From Siphonodentalium dalli (lineage: Eukaryota > Mollusca > Scaphopoda > Gadilida > Siphonodentaliidae): 64,000 nt of DNA. Of the stretch, positions 46,177 through 57,875 are shown in pieces. The position numbers and the translations under genes were made by a program. The notes below the pieces were generated by a model. The model was not told the origin of the DNA. It was given only the letters and a program-made list of their open reading frames with translations, and did no database searches. Position 1 is the stretch's first letter. Each line of letters begins with the position of its first letter. The stretch covers positions 109,790,004-109,854,003 of the forward strand of contig CP136064.1 of the NCBI GenBank assembly GCA_032622095.1, read 5' to 3'.

Positions 46177-48021
46177 CTAACAAAAGCCATGCAACTTGGA
46201 TCCTATTTCCTCATATGACTGTCCCAGGGTATGCCAACAGTCGTCCCGTAGTATCCGACTTGGAGTCCCTGTCGATAGTCCAGAAAGCCCACCAAATGCG
46301 GCCAATGGGTTCGATGGGTAGCCCCAACCCGCGACCTGTTTGGTGGGACTATCATCCTGAGTGCTAATTACGCCAATGAAGGGAATTCTATACATCGACA
46401 AGTGACAGTGTCCTGGTCGTAAAGGTTTCTATCTCTTCCTTGGAACCCTCGAAACAAGGGAAAGCACTCTGATGTTCTGTTAAATTGTAAATGATTGTAG
46501 AACAATGCTATCAAATCATGTCAATCTGAGGTTATTTGCTAATCAAAATTCGACATTAATTTTCTTCCTGCGCTTGGCTGCATCAGAGAACACTGAACAA
46601 CTAACTGAGCTCCCTCGTAAGCGCATGTAAAGGTGACCCGAAAGTAATGTCGAAAGCCCTTTCACCTCGTGCTGGAGCGACTGCTCGATCTGATCCTGAT
46701 CTCCATCCGTCGATGGGGTGTTAACAGCACAATACACCATGACAAGCTTCATTTCTAATTGCATGTGAGGTCTGGTCATTGGGGACCCCGGAGGAATGTC
46801 CAGAGCCTGTACATCTCGGGGTTGAGCAGCAGCAGGACCGATCCCTATATCCAACCGACCGAACTGGCGATGGGAGGTTAGTAGGTACCAGTTCCCAAGC
46901 AAGCTTCCTGCTATAATGGCGTCAGGGAATAAGATCTTTTGTTTTCATTTAAAATCAAACCCGAAGTTACTGGCAGCTGTTGGCCAGAATGCGGCCAGTA
47001 ACCTGTCTGCCAAGCCCCCGGAAGTGGTGACTTATAATAAGGAGGAAACAAGCCTGTGAACTGTGATCCCATTCCAAGCCCAGCTGGGGCAGAAGGCATG
47101 GAGGATAAACTTTCAGGTGCCAAATAATTGCGTAAATGTAATAATTTGAGAAAAATTCTCCTAATTTGAATTGAGACAAAGTAAAATGGCCATTCGACTA
47201 GTAATTTTAGCCCAAATTTTCCACACACTATGATCATAAGGCACTGGAGAGCATGGTCAGGGACCACTGAGGGTGTATCCCCAGCCGCGCTGACCCCGAG
47301 ATGACGACTTGTAGCGATGGACGACGTGTGTCGAGTGTTTTAGTAGAGCTCAGTGGTCACAGCCGTCCGGGGCACGTCAACAGCCAACGGTCGACCCGCA
47401 GAAGCAGATTGACGTCCCGTTCGATAGTCCAGGGAGCGCACCAATGTGACTAATGGGTTCAATGGGTAGCCCCAACCCGCGCCCTGTTTGGTGTGACTAT
47501 CGCCCCGAGTGCTAATTACGCCAATTAGAGGAACACGATATATCGGCAAGTCAGAGAAGGATACAGGGATGTTTTGATACCTGTTACAGGTTTGGGTGCC
47601 CAAACTATAGAGACCCAAATGTCCCCAAATTCCATGTAGATAGTATTTATTCCAGTTGGATCTTCCATATTTTCAAGGAATTTTTCTACAATTCAACAAA
47701 ATGTCCTAGTAATGCAAATCATCAGACAGCCCGCAGACGATATATAGTCTATAATATGGAGCCTTTATTTGCACAATCAAGTATCCAGTACTGAATATTT
47801 TAACATCCAAATTTATATGGGCACATACTCAAATACAGAACAGGTGTCCCCAAACAAAAATTCTCTGGATCCTTCCCCGCGAGTTTGTCCGTGTCCTAGG
47901 GGAAGCAACTCGTGTGAGCTACGGGTTCGATGGGTAGCCCCAACCCGCATCCTGTGTGGTGTGACTATCGCTCCGAGTGCTAATTACGCCAATTAGAGGA
48001 ACCCTATATATCGACTTTCGT
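46177..48021 (-). repeat. Three copies of a 95-100 base repeat with one conserved reading frame
   Basis: 46309-46403, 47454-47556 and 47924-48021 share GGGTAGCCCCAACCCGC, GGTGTGACTATC and GAGTGCTAATTACGCCAATT. On the minus strand all three read IGVIST(R/Q)xDSxTxQxAGWGYP without a stop. They lie within composite element C1. Conservation of the frame in all copies hints at a former repeated coding segment. No family is recognised. Confidence 0.6.
46911..47267 (-). pseudogene. Open frame inside element C1, unidentified
   Basis: A Pro/Gly/Tyr-rich stretch (LGMGSQFTGLFPPYYKSPLP) on the minus strand, open for about 118 residues. It could be a remnant of an element-encoded structural protein. There are no zinc-knuckle or catalytic motifs, and its frame breaks on both sides. 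It is listed because it is the most protein-like frame in the element. Confidence 0.25.
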
Positions 48022-48979
48022 TCTCTATTCTTGGGACCTCGAAACGAGAGAAGCGACGTCAAGGGGAGCTACGGGGAAGGCGATTCATGAACCTGTTCTT
48101 ACCTCGATGAGCAGTCCTGTGAAAGTAATTAATGTGATTACGAACAATCACAAATACACCTGTTGTGTTATGTAAATTACCATGCCTGTGCCAACCAAGG
48201 CAGTAACAGCTCCATTGTTGGTTAAAAAGGTTCAAATTGACATTCAGGATTTTACAATCCTATCAGTGTATCTCACAAGCGTTAAAACAGTGCTTTTGTC
48301 TTCAGTTTTACACCAGACGATGATTGTCAACGTCTAAATAAATCCGTAAAACGAAAAAAATGAACTCGAAAGTAAGTCACCTAATTTCGTGATACCTTTA
48401 ACCACCGTCAACGCACGTGGTAACTTAAATTATACGTCACCTGTATGCCATAGATTTGTTATAAAGAAAACGATCAGCGTCTTTAGTCATATCCAATGGT
48501 GCCTCGAATGTTCTGTCGTTAATAGGCCAGAAATTCTTATATTGTCGGCATAAACAACGGATATTACTTCATTTGACCGATTAAAATTATGGAAGACCAA
48601 GTCCGTTAAAACGAAACGAGTCATCCATTTCCGATCTTATATTCGGAACAAAACCGCGTAATCTTTATGTGAATTGTTACATAATTTTCAACTATAAGCA
48701 AAGAAATAATGTTGTTTGTATAAAACAAAACTGTTTTTGCTATACAAACTGCAACTTAGCTTCGTATTCTTTGAGAGATTCTTTTTTGCACCCGTCCTGG
48801 TGAGGAGGGAAAAAAATATGGCGATTACGTCACTACGTGTCAGAAATCACGTGATTACACGGGTCATGAACATGACAGAAGATATGTACCATAGAATTTC
48901 GTACGTTTTTTTCAACTCGGAGAGTTAACCCCTCCTACTTGGGATAATATACCATATAGTTCAGTGGGCAAGATAAAGG

Positions 48980-49800
48980 AGAATAACTATAATGGAAAAT
49001 TCAAACAACACTGGTTGACACTTTATTGAAAGTCCTTGTGATAGTAAACATACAGTAATGCCCTAAGTAATCGACTCCTTAACCACAGCAGAATTATGGG
49101 TAACTTTTCAGGATTTAGTTGGAAATATGGCTTGTTGCCATTCATTGGAAAGCTCTCTCGTAAGGAGTCGATTACTTAGGGCATTACTGTACATGTCATT
49201 TTCATCAAGATCATATAACCCACGGCTGAGATACTCAGGCAGACGGGCAAAATTAAGCAATATTTCCTGACAAACATTTAGATGAGTAACTCTAGAATGG
49301 AGAATGAGAACAACATTGTTTGGCACTTCGTTGAAAGCCCTTATGTCTGAGGTATCTCAATGGATGGACAAAAAACCCCAATATTTCCAGATAAACTAGG
49401 AAGGATAACAATAGAATGGAAAATATGAACAACGTCTTTTGTCCCTCTTTTGAAATCAGTCAATGGCAAATCTACAAGCCATATTTCAGTCAGATTTGAT
49501 AAAACATGGCTCAGATATCTGACTGGACAGACAAAAAAACCCCAAAATTTCCAGATAAACAAAGGATAACTCTAAAATGGAAAATGCTAACAATGTTATT
49601 TGCACCTTTTTTGCAAGCAGTCACGATGTCGAACCTTGATACCAAATTTCAATCAGATCTGACAACCCATGGATGAGATATCTCCGCAGATAGACAGACG
49701 GATGGATGGACAGACAAACAAATGGACAAAGTCAATACAGTATACCCCTCCTTTTTTCTTCGACAAGTGGGGGCATAATAAGGTTCCCAGTTGTTTATGA
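48980..49800. repeat. Family R1 tandem array (about four units)
   Basis: Units of about 170 bases: GGATAACTCTAGAATGGAAAAT, AACAATGTT, AAATTTCA(A)TCAGATCTGA, AACCCATGGMTGAGATATCT and TTTCCAGATAAACAAAGG. It ends TATACCCCTCCTTTTTTC and GTGGGGGCATAATAAGG. A family M1 MITE (49053-49189) has inserted in it. Confidence 0.7.
49053..49189. mobile_element. Family M1 MITE, copy 5 (asymmetric)
   Basis: TA-flanked, CAGTAATGCCCTAAGTAATC...GATTACTTAGGGCATTACTG. The left arm is full length to TTGGAAAGCTCTC; most of the right arm is deleted. Confidence 0.88.
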
Positions 49801-49906
49801 TACCCATTTTAACTCGAAACCAGGGCTAAGCTGATTAAAATCAGAAGACAGGAAGGGATTAATAATTTCAAAGCCATACCATAACAATTTTCTTTATGCA
49901 CTATAC

Positions 49907-50097
49907 CTTGTATCGATGCATGGATTGATAGAGTCTGCCCAGGTTACCATAATGTTTAGCTGTCTGAACATTGTTTTCTCCGAATGCTTTTTTAGCGAGT
50001 GATAACGACTGCTGATGAAGATCGTGAGCTTCCTGTAGTAGTTTTTCCTCCGTTTCTTTATTTTGGCTATCTATGGCTATCTCCTCCAATATCAGAG
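49907..50097 (-). CDS. APPBP2, internal exon
   Basis: The acceptor ...CATATTACAG ends at 50098 and the donor GTATAGTG starts at 49906. The 191 bases begin by completing an Ala codon. The product LILEEIAIDSQNKETEEKLL, followed by LAKKAFGENNVQTAKHYGNL and GRLYQSMHRYK, contains a complete TPR and matches human APPBP2 with few changes. Ends in phase 0. Confidence 0.96.
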
Positions 50098-50124
50098 CTG
50101 TAATATGGCAAAATGTAATTTAAC

Positions 50125-50350
50125 CTTTACATGACGAGAGCTGCGCTGGTGCAGCATTAAAGATACTGTGCCAGTACTTCTCTTATATATGCAAGTCCGC
50201 CATAAGGAGCATATATAAGAGAATGCACTGGCTTACAAGGTAAATATTGTTAGGCCAATGTATTCTATTATATATGCATAAAAGAGAATGCACTAGCACA
50301 GGGTTTTCGCACAATTTCAGGAAGCTCCAGTCATGGAAGGGTTAAGTTGA
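50125..50350. mobile_element. Family M2 MITE, copy 3
   Basis: TTACATGACGAGAGCTGCGC and TGGTGCAGCATTAAAGATAC at the left, ATTTCAGGAAGCTCCAGTCATGGAAG at the right (two short pieces), with four occurrences of the TTCTCTTATATATGC motif between. It lies just 28 bases from the acceptor of the exon at 49907-50097. Confidence 0.8.
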
Positions 50351-51413
50351 AGTTAAGTAAGTTGCTAAAACACATGAGTGATGCGGTGTTCCAGTGGGTG
50401 GCATGATGGTCATGTAACGTCATGCTTGCTGCCGTTGGATGATTCACTGTGTTGGTTGCAACTTCGTACTGCAATTGTCACAGGGAATTTTCCGATAAAC
50501 CAATTTCCTGGCTTGGGGCAGAAATGGCCGATCGGAATTTTTGCCACAGCAGCAGGCTGTATGTCCATATTTGCTCCAAATTTTGAAACTAATTACTGTC
50601 AAATGCGTGTAATAAATGGATTAATTATTAAGATGATAATATGCAAGGCATATAGAACGACCCTGGTATGATGTTGAGAGGAAGAATCTTGCCGAAGGAT
50701 TGTTTAAAGAGTCATTAACATATATGCCTATATTTAGGCCTAACACATGGTAATGAAGTAAAGGATTTATTATTCTTAAATGAAGATTGTTTTGGATGTA
50801 TCTAGACTTTGATATACATGTACCTATATATGGAAATCAGCCTTTGATAATAAACATGACTAGAAAGGAGGGTTCACACTGACACGGACACAGATCCTGT
50901 AGATCCTATATATGAATGTCCCTTGTTATAATAATTGAAGTGTGTCTGCGTATATACATGTAGGTAAAGTCTACTGAGGCAAAATCAGTAATGTAGTCCA
51001 GAGAATACACGAGAAACTTACAAGCGCAGTCTACTTGTCTGGAATCCTGCTCGCAAAGACAATAATTATGTCATGAAACATGTGATGACATCGTAACTTG
51101 TTTTCACAAAATTAACAAATGAAATTGATTTAAATTGAAACTATTTATTTAAAATACCTGTTTATAAATAAATACTTCGCGTTGGTCCATTGTGATTCCG
51201 CACTTTTGTGCAACCACTGCCAGAAATATAATATTTTTTTACCCAAAATAAGTATCTCCTAATACGTATCTTGGACACTGAATGAACTAATGGTGATATA
51301 TTTCTTGCTTGCAAGATCCTAGAAGAAAAATCGGTACGAAGTACCTAAAGTACGCGCACGGTCAACCCCGGTTAGGTTCGACTTCCGCTAGACCATGTGA
51401 CAAGTCATTTCAT

Positions 51414-51437
51414 TATAAAAAGCCATGTCAAGTAAGT
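51414..51437 (+). promoter_or_regulatory. Inward-facing TATA box and splice-donor module in C2, left end
   Basis: TATAAAA (51414-51420) is followed 12 bases later by CAAGTAAGT, a consensus 5' splice site. The inverted copy at the right end (about 55669-55682: ACTTACTTGACATGGCTTTTTATA read on the plus strand, in pieces) points back into the element. Function as a promoter is inferred. Confidence 0.45.
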
Positions 51438-51810
51438 CTGTGGTCTTTTAATTTCTCACTTCTGTGTGTTCGATGGGTTTGACCGAGAGCGCGGGGCGGG
51501 AATGTTGATCCCAACTGGGAGGGCCCTATGAGTTCATTGTCCAAGATACTTATTCGGAGATACATATTTTGGGTAAAAAAATATTATATCTCTGGCAAAG
51601 ATATCTTGGACACTGAATGAACTAATGGTTATAATTAGAATTCTTGAATAGGAGGCCACGGTGCAGGTAATCAGACTAAGCCCATGAAACCCAACTGCTA
51701 AAGTGGAATAGATTTTGCATCCTGTAAAGAAAAGTGATTTTCTTGGTAGACCCTTGTGTCCCATATGCAGTAGCTCAGAACTCCAAAAGCAACTGAGCTC
51801 CGAAAAGGAA

Positions 51811-54003
51811 ATAATATTTTTTTACCCAAAATATGTATCTCCTATAATAAATATCTTGGACACTGAAACTAATGGTTATATATTTCTTGCTTGCAAGATT
51901 CTAGAAGAAGTTGTTTTAAATACCTCAAGTACGCGCACTTGTCAAATGCCAATTAATGGCGATTATATCTTTGGACCAATCGTGCGAGTCCTTTCGCTAT
52001 AAAAGCGATTGAAAGGTAAGACCTCATTCATTTTAATTTCTTCCTCCTGTGTGTTTGATGCGTTTGACCGAGTGCGCGGGGCGGGAATGTTGATCCCAAC
52101 TGGGAGGGCCCTTGCTGTGTTCAGTGTCCAAGATATTTATTATAGGAGATACATATTTTGGGTAAAACAATATTATATCTCTGTCAAATATATCTTGGAC
52201 ACTGAAACTAATGGTTATAATTAGAATTCTTGAAGAGGAGGAGGCCACGAGGTAGATAATCCGACTATGTCCATGAAACCCACCTGCTGAAGCAGAAAAG
52301 ACCTGCATCCTGTACCAAAAAGATTTCTTGGTTGACATGTGCCAAAAAATAGATCATTGTGTCCCATATGTAATAGTTCAGATAAACTCAAAAACTGCCC
52401 TTCTCTGCGGGGCTATGGACGCCGCGACCCTGAGGGAGGAGGCATGTCCACCAACCAACTCCAGCGGAGTCTCCAAGTTAATGGAGGATGCAAGAGAAGG
52501 TGCCACGTCAGCAGAGGTGCCACGATCATTGAACTTGATAATTGATAGTCAATACTAGATTATAATCGATGAAGCGTATCTAATAGCAAGGACAGAGGAA
52601 GTAGTGCATAATATTCACATGTGCATAATTTGTATCCGAAACCACCGAGACAGTCCTTCCCATGACAAAAAATACAGTTTCGTTGATTAGAAGGGTGTAA
52701 TTGCACCGGTAATATAATTGTAAGTTGGGGTTATCTCAAATCAAAGGTCATTGTGTGATATACCCAAGTCCACTGACACTTTCACATGCCCATAAATTAA
52801 CGGAGATGGGAAATGTGCTAAATATATCTTCACATATTTTAATATTGATTGTGACCAGGTGGACAATTGCAAATGGTGAACACCCGTGAATAGAAAATTG
52901 CGAGTGCATACGGTTGCGAGAGCAATCGTTACTGTCTCGTGGGAAGGAAAGCCGGTAATTAGTAATGAGCACAATGCGTTACAAATATCTTAGCACGATC
53001 AACGGTCGTTAACCTGTCCGTTGGATATTAAACTGTAAAACAGGGTATCCAAATATGTCCAGTACTTTTCGACATCCGAAATAAAGAACTCAGAGTAATT
53101 GCCGCCGAAAATGCTAATTGAATATCGGCTGTATCAACGTTTCATCGATTATACGATCAATCGTGGCACCCCTACCAGTCGGAGGGAAAAAAAACATTAC
53201 GAAGTTTTCATTGTAAAAGCATTGAGACGTATGTTCAATGTAGAGAGAAGAGGCAAGCCACACTGTGGCTATTTTATCTAGCATCCGTGAGGAAAATTAT
53301 TATAAAATATTGTAATGTAAAATATTGTAAATTATTACTTCCAATACATTTGGATAGGATTTTGTCAGGGACCAAACTCCAAACTGGAGCTTAGTGTAGA
53401 CGCCAACACAATATTGCATCCGGTGCAATGTTAAAAAATCCCGACGAGAACTCGAATCGCGGCGAATGACTCGAAAGAACATCGGTTGTTATCTCTTGTT
53501 TTATTCAAACAAAAACGATATTTGTTCGAAGTGATTCTCGTAAATAAAACAAAATTGAAATATTGGTGAATGAAATTATCCACCCACGGACTACTGTCAT
53601 TAATAAGACAGTGTTGCAGAATAAAAGATTGTTGAACAATTGTAAAACTAAATTGCGAAAAATTGGAAAACACGTGCGTAGTGCACAAAATTAGGCAACC
53701 GCGTGTTGTCGTTCGCAATAGCATAAAGAGAAACGTTCATGAGAAATGACCAGATGAAAAATGCGACTTATCTTGCGACTAGAAGAAATTCAAAATGAAT
53801 GAGGTCTTACCTTTCAATCGCTTTTATAGCGAAAGGACTCGCATGATTGGTCCAAAGATATAATCGCCATTAATTGGCATTTGACAAGTGCGCGTACTTG
53901 AGGTATTGCGTACCGATTTTTAAAACGACTTCTTCTAGAATCTTGCAAGCAAGAAATATATAACCATTAGTTTCAGTGTCCAAGATATATTTGACGGAGA
54001 TAC
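51811..54003. mobile_element. Composite TIR element (family C), copy C3, nested in C2
   Basis: The left arm AATATTTTTTTACCCAAAATAT is followed by a module (51851-52136) bounded by ATATCTTGGACACTGAAAC and its complement, the inverted arm, ATATCTCTGTCAAAT, then a body that starts ATATCTTGGACACTGAAAC. The right end (about 53795-54003) is an inverted copy of the module's first 200 bases. A TATAAAA (51998-52004) with a splice donor GGTAAG (52015-52020) faces in, mirrored at 53809-53828. Confidence 0.82.
52180..52557 (+). pseudogene. Cys-containing open segment in C3, similar piece in C2
   Basis: Near 52340 one frame reads RSLCPICNSSDKLKNCPS; the matching part of C2 near 51755 reads RPLCPICSSSELQKQL. 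A CPxC pair retained in both copies suggests a short zinc-binding segment once encoded at the start of the element's protein. The frames are short and the assignment is weak. Confidence 0.3.
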
Positions 54004-54242
54004 AGCATGTAACTGTACTTCAGGTGCCCTAATGTTCACAGAGTGAAGATGTCTTGGATAAATATTGGTCATAGGCAAGGGAGATAACTCATTCATGCAT
54101 GGCCCTAATAGGATATAGAGACATACCCCCTCCAATTCTGAGGATGAAGCAGCACTCGAATGACATCCAGGAGATGTTGACCAGGCCCACAAGACATGAA
54201 AGAGGGGACCGTAGCAAACCTATGAGAAACACAGTGATTACA

Positions 54243-54259
54243 CCCCCCCCCCCCCCCCC
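54243..54259. repeat. Poly-C tract
   Basis: About 17 C residues in the body of C2. The open frame across it is an artefact of the homopolymer. Confidence 0.75.
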
Positions 54260-56274
54260 AGGACGATCGGTCAAAGGGGAGGAGCCTGAGCAGGCCTTAA
54301 GATACGGAGAGAAACACTGAATCAACTCTTGCAATGACCCTAACAAAATGGTTAAATTTCAGTGCTTGATGACCTAACTTGATTCAGCATTTGATGCTCG
54401 CAAAATTAAATGCATTTGGAGCCCTGCAGAGGGACCCAGGGGAGATAGGAGAAGCCTGTTGGTCACAGACCAATGGGGCACCAGGGATACACCATGAGAA
54501 CATTTACAGGGAGTTGTGCATATGGTGACCAGGACACTGGGAATAATGGCCGGTGAAGGAAAATCATACACATGTATAGAGGTGTGACCAAGACAGAGTA
54601 ACTGGAAATTGAATTGTATTTTCAACCCAGAAGATTAACGGATACAGCTAAAGGATCTGTCTGAACATTTTGAATACCTGTGATGTAACTAACAGCCCTG
54701 CAGGTTTTAAAAATTATGTGGAAGCTATAATATTTCGTCGCCTGGTGTTTGCTTAGGTAACCCATACCATGGGTTAACAGAAGCTGTTAGAATCACGACA
54801 ACAGGTATTATTAACCACATATGGGCATCCGGCAACTAAATGAAATACCGTAATAATTTGGAATGTCTCAAAGCAAGGTGAGAGTCAGTTATCGCAAGAC
54901 CACCATAAAACTGTGGTGCGACCTGTTTTTCGTTCGCGGCATTGTCATTTATTAGATAACCTCCAGGCGTCAAATGTGCAGGCCTCAACTAATGTTAAAT
55001 TAAATAGTGTGACGGAACACTGCCAGTGTTGCGACACAGCTATGTAGACATGGTCGACGTGCGACTGCGGAGATGTTGAAGAAAACTCACCACTGTGGTG
55101 TCTATTGGATCGTTGGTCCAGTTGGACCCTAGATTTGCAGAACCTTACATGACCCTGATATGAGGTGGAGAATGCTCACCCTCAACCCTGAGAACTGGTC
55201 AGTATGGCATGATCTGGTTTTTTGGAGATGATACGAGTGGAACTCCGGATCAGAACCCCGGGACTGAAGACCATACCGGAACAGAGGAGAGGAGGACTGA
55301 CCGAGACCTCGGTTGATGGAGAATGACTGAATCACACAATCCATGACGTAAAATCTGATGAGAATCAGAATCCCGAAGGTAAGGTTATTCTCGTAAAATC
55401 GGCTCCATCGCTGAATAAATGCGCTATGGTGATCATCACCAAAGAGAACAGATTCGAAGGCCTGCAATTCTAAGACTTGTCTCACCACTCCTTGGATATC
55501 CGGTCGGGATATGAAGGGAGGGAGAGAATGGAGGCGACTTAAATATGAGTCACGAGCAGTCCCTGATTGTGGCACGGGGGCCAGAGTAATTGGACATGGT
55601 GGACAATCAGACGGGCAGAGGAAACCTCAGAGTCTGAGCGAAGGCTGGGAGACCACAGACTTACTTGACATGGCTTTTTATAACTATAACAAGTATTTCA
55701 GTTAGGACTTGTCACATGGTCTAGCGGAAGTCGAACCTAACCGGGTTTGACCGTGTGTGTACTTTACATACTTCGTACCGATTTTTCTTCTAGAATCTTG
55801 CAAGCAAGAAATATTTTACCATTAGTCCATTCAGTGTCCAAGATATCTTTGCTGGAGATCACATGAATTTTTCTCGAAAAGGTGGTGTGATAGAATATTT
55901 TATGACACAAATATCCTAAATTATTTTCGACATCACAAATACATACACCCATTACCTATACACGACCAGAGCTTGCTGCTGTGCTACCAGAGGGGTCATT
56001 ATAATTATCCTGGTTGGCCGAGAATAGCTAACTTTTAGTTCTCCAGTCACCAAAATCTCTTGCTGATGGGAGTACAAATTGATGGTTGGTGTACATTGCG
56101 TCATCACAAAGTGCTCATACAGTTGTCATCAACAGTATCTTTGACAAACGCCAGTAGAAATGTTATATAGGCAATTGGCAACTGACCTCATCGAAGACAT
56201 CATTCAGATGGACATGAATTAATTAAATTGAGGTTTTTGACTGCGTACTGATCAACAGTAATTGTTCAGGAACT

Positions 56275-56530
56275 GTCAAGCCTTGAAATAGTGTGTCTGT
56301 CATTTGCAGAATGAGGTCCCTAGAGGGTGAATTTAGTGACACTACCCCGCACAGCGGGCTAAAGTCACCAAATACATCCTCTGGGGACCTCATTCTGCTT
56401 AGGCCTCAGCATGAGGTTCACAGAGGGTGAATTTGGTGATGCTAGCCCGAGATATGCGGAATAGCATCACTAAATTCACCCTATGGGGACCTCATTCTGC
56501 AAATGACAGACACACTATTTCAAGGCTTGC
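56275..56530. repeat. Nested palindrome, about 255 bases
   Basis: The outer arms CAAGCCTTGAAATAGTGTGT and GTCTGTCATTTGCAGAATGA pair with inverted copies ending at 56528. Inside are two smaller inverted pairs, (G)GGTGAATTTAGTGACACTA and CATCACTAAATTCACCC. Likely a MITE; part of it recurs near 11.9 kb. Confidence 0.8.
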
Positions 56531-56880
56531 GTACTGTTCTAAGTAACCCCATTAAACATACCCTCCGATGCAGGTCTCACAGTTGAACACCGTAGATTTG
56601 TAAAATTTAATGTCTCATTTGGCATTTATCATCAGCACCTTCATCAGTTATTAGAGGTGACATAACCAGAGACATTACCCATGCTGAATTTCAACTTAAT
56701 GTCCAAATGGAATATCCCTTATTATAACTAAAGTTGAATATTAGTCACTAAACACATACCGGTAATATAATAATTGGTCGAAATAAAGCCCGACAACTTT
56801 TTGTGGGTGCTACAGGCAAAAAAAACAATCAAAGGGCCGTAACTCTGGTAAACATGTACAGCCAGGCCTGCATTACTAAC

Positions 56881-56966
56881 CTTTAACCCTTTTTGATGAC
56901 GATAATAGAAGATGATCCTCTGGAAGAATATGACCAAGTATTTCAATGGATTTCTCTGCATGATCC
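56881..56966 (-). CDS. APPBP2, short internal exon
   Basis: The acceptor ...GTAATTTCAG ends at 56967 and the donor GTTAGT starts at 56880. At 86 bases it is shorter than most exons here and easily missed. Frame: completes Lys, then DHAEKSIEILGHILPEDHLL and LSSSKRVK, and one base of the next Ala codon. It matches human APPBP2 HAERAIGIITHILPEDHLLL. It links the exons at 58335 and 50097 in frame. Confidence 0.95.
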
Positions 56967-57619
56967 CTGAAATTACATTAATAATTAAAATTATTTATTT
57001 AATATCAGATGTTCTTAAAGGGGTACTGTACGCCATTTTCAATAAATTCCCGGTGATAACAACGATCTATTATCGATACTATATAGAAATATAAGTAATT
57101 TGAGTCGAAGATGTATTCTGTAAACGCTCAGGTTAATAGGCTATCTTAAAATTTAATAATTTAAAAGTTAATAATTTAATATAAATTGATTTTATGGCTC
57201 CAGCCATAAAATGGCGTCTCTTAAAATTGGAATTTCCGTGTACAAAACGTAATCAAATTATAATTGAGGGATACTGGATTAATAAAACAATTGCACACAC
57301 GATCGTTTGAAACATTATGCTTATACGGGGAGAAAACCCAAGCCACTCATTGACTAGTGACCATACACTAACTTAAATGAGTATATGGGACTGCTAAGCA
57401 TATAATATAATGTTTATTTGATTCATTTGGTTGAAAACTGTACAAAAATTACTCGACAACGACAATTTGTATTTTTGCATTCCGGTAAATTTGCCATCCG
57501 TAACAATACTTCGTACTCAACAGACTTTCAAAAAATGGAAAAGTTGTTACCTTATTCTCCGACTCGGGGATTATAGAAACCAACAACAACATCTTGGGTA
57601 CAGTACCCCTTTAAATTCA

Positions 57620-57875
57620 ATTGAGATCCAGTAAACATGGCTGACATATCTATGAGGGAAGATAACAAAGAAAGATAACTCTATATTGGTAAATGTGATC
57701 ATTGTCATTGGGACTTCTTTTGAAAGCACTCATGATGGCGAGCCTCCATACAAAATTTAAGTGAGATCCGATTACCTGTGACTGAGACATATGCCCAGAC
57801 TGATGAACAAATTATGAATAAACTCAATCCATTATACCCCTCATTTTTCAAAAAAGGAAGGTATAATAAGTAGGG
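57620..57875. repeat. Family R1 units
   Basis: GATAACTCTATATTGGTAAA, CATGATGGCGAGCCTCCATA, CTGTGACTGAGACATATGCC and ATTATACCCCTCATTTTTCA, then GGTATAATAAG, like the array at 49 kb. Confidence 0.6.

Larger units (their letters stand above)
43699..48974. mobile_element. Composite TIR element, unknown class (family C), copy C1
   Basis: The right end (about 48800-48974) is an inverted copy, about 175 bases, of 43738-43905. The left end has a distinctive structure: a 35-base arm (43699), a 245-base module (43738-43982) bounded by GTATCTTGCCCACTGAAC and its complement, the inverted arm (to 44021), GTATCTCCGTCAAAG, then the body, again starting GTATCTTGCCCACTGAAC (44037). The body of about 4.8 kb has only short, broken frames. 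The same layout is seen in C2 and C3. Confidence 0.75.
51230..55859. mobile_element. Composite TIR element, unknown class (family C), copy C2 (outer)
   Basis: The left module 51266-51549 is followed by an inverted arm and the body start ATATCTCTGGCAAAG-ATATCTTGGACACTGAATG (about 51586-51620). The right end, about 55665-55859, is an inverted copy of the left module including TTCTTGCTTGCAAGAT, CGGTACGAAGTA and GGTTAGGTTCGACTTCCGCT. The body is interrupted by copy C3 (51811-54003). No intact transposase or reverse transcriptase is seen. Confidence 0.8.

Noticed and set aside
55129-55575. 148-residue minus-strand open frame in C2
   Set aside because: No motif; the matching region in C1 and C3 does not keep the frame as far as I can see.
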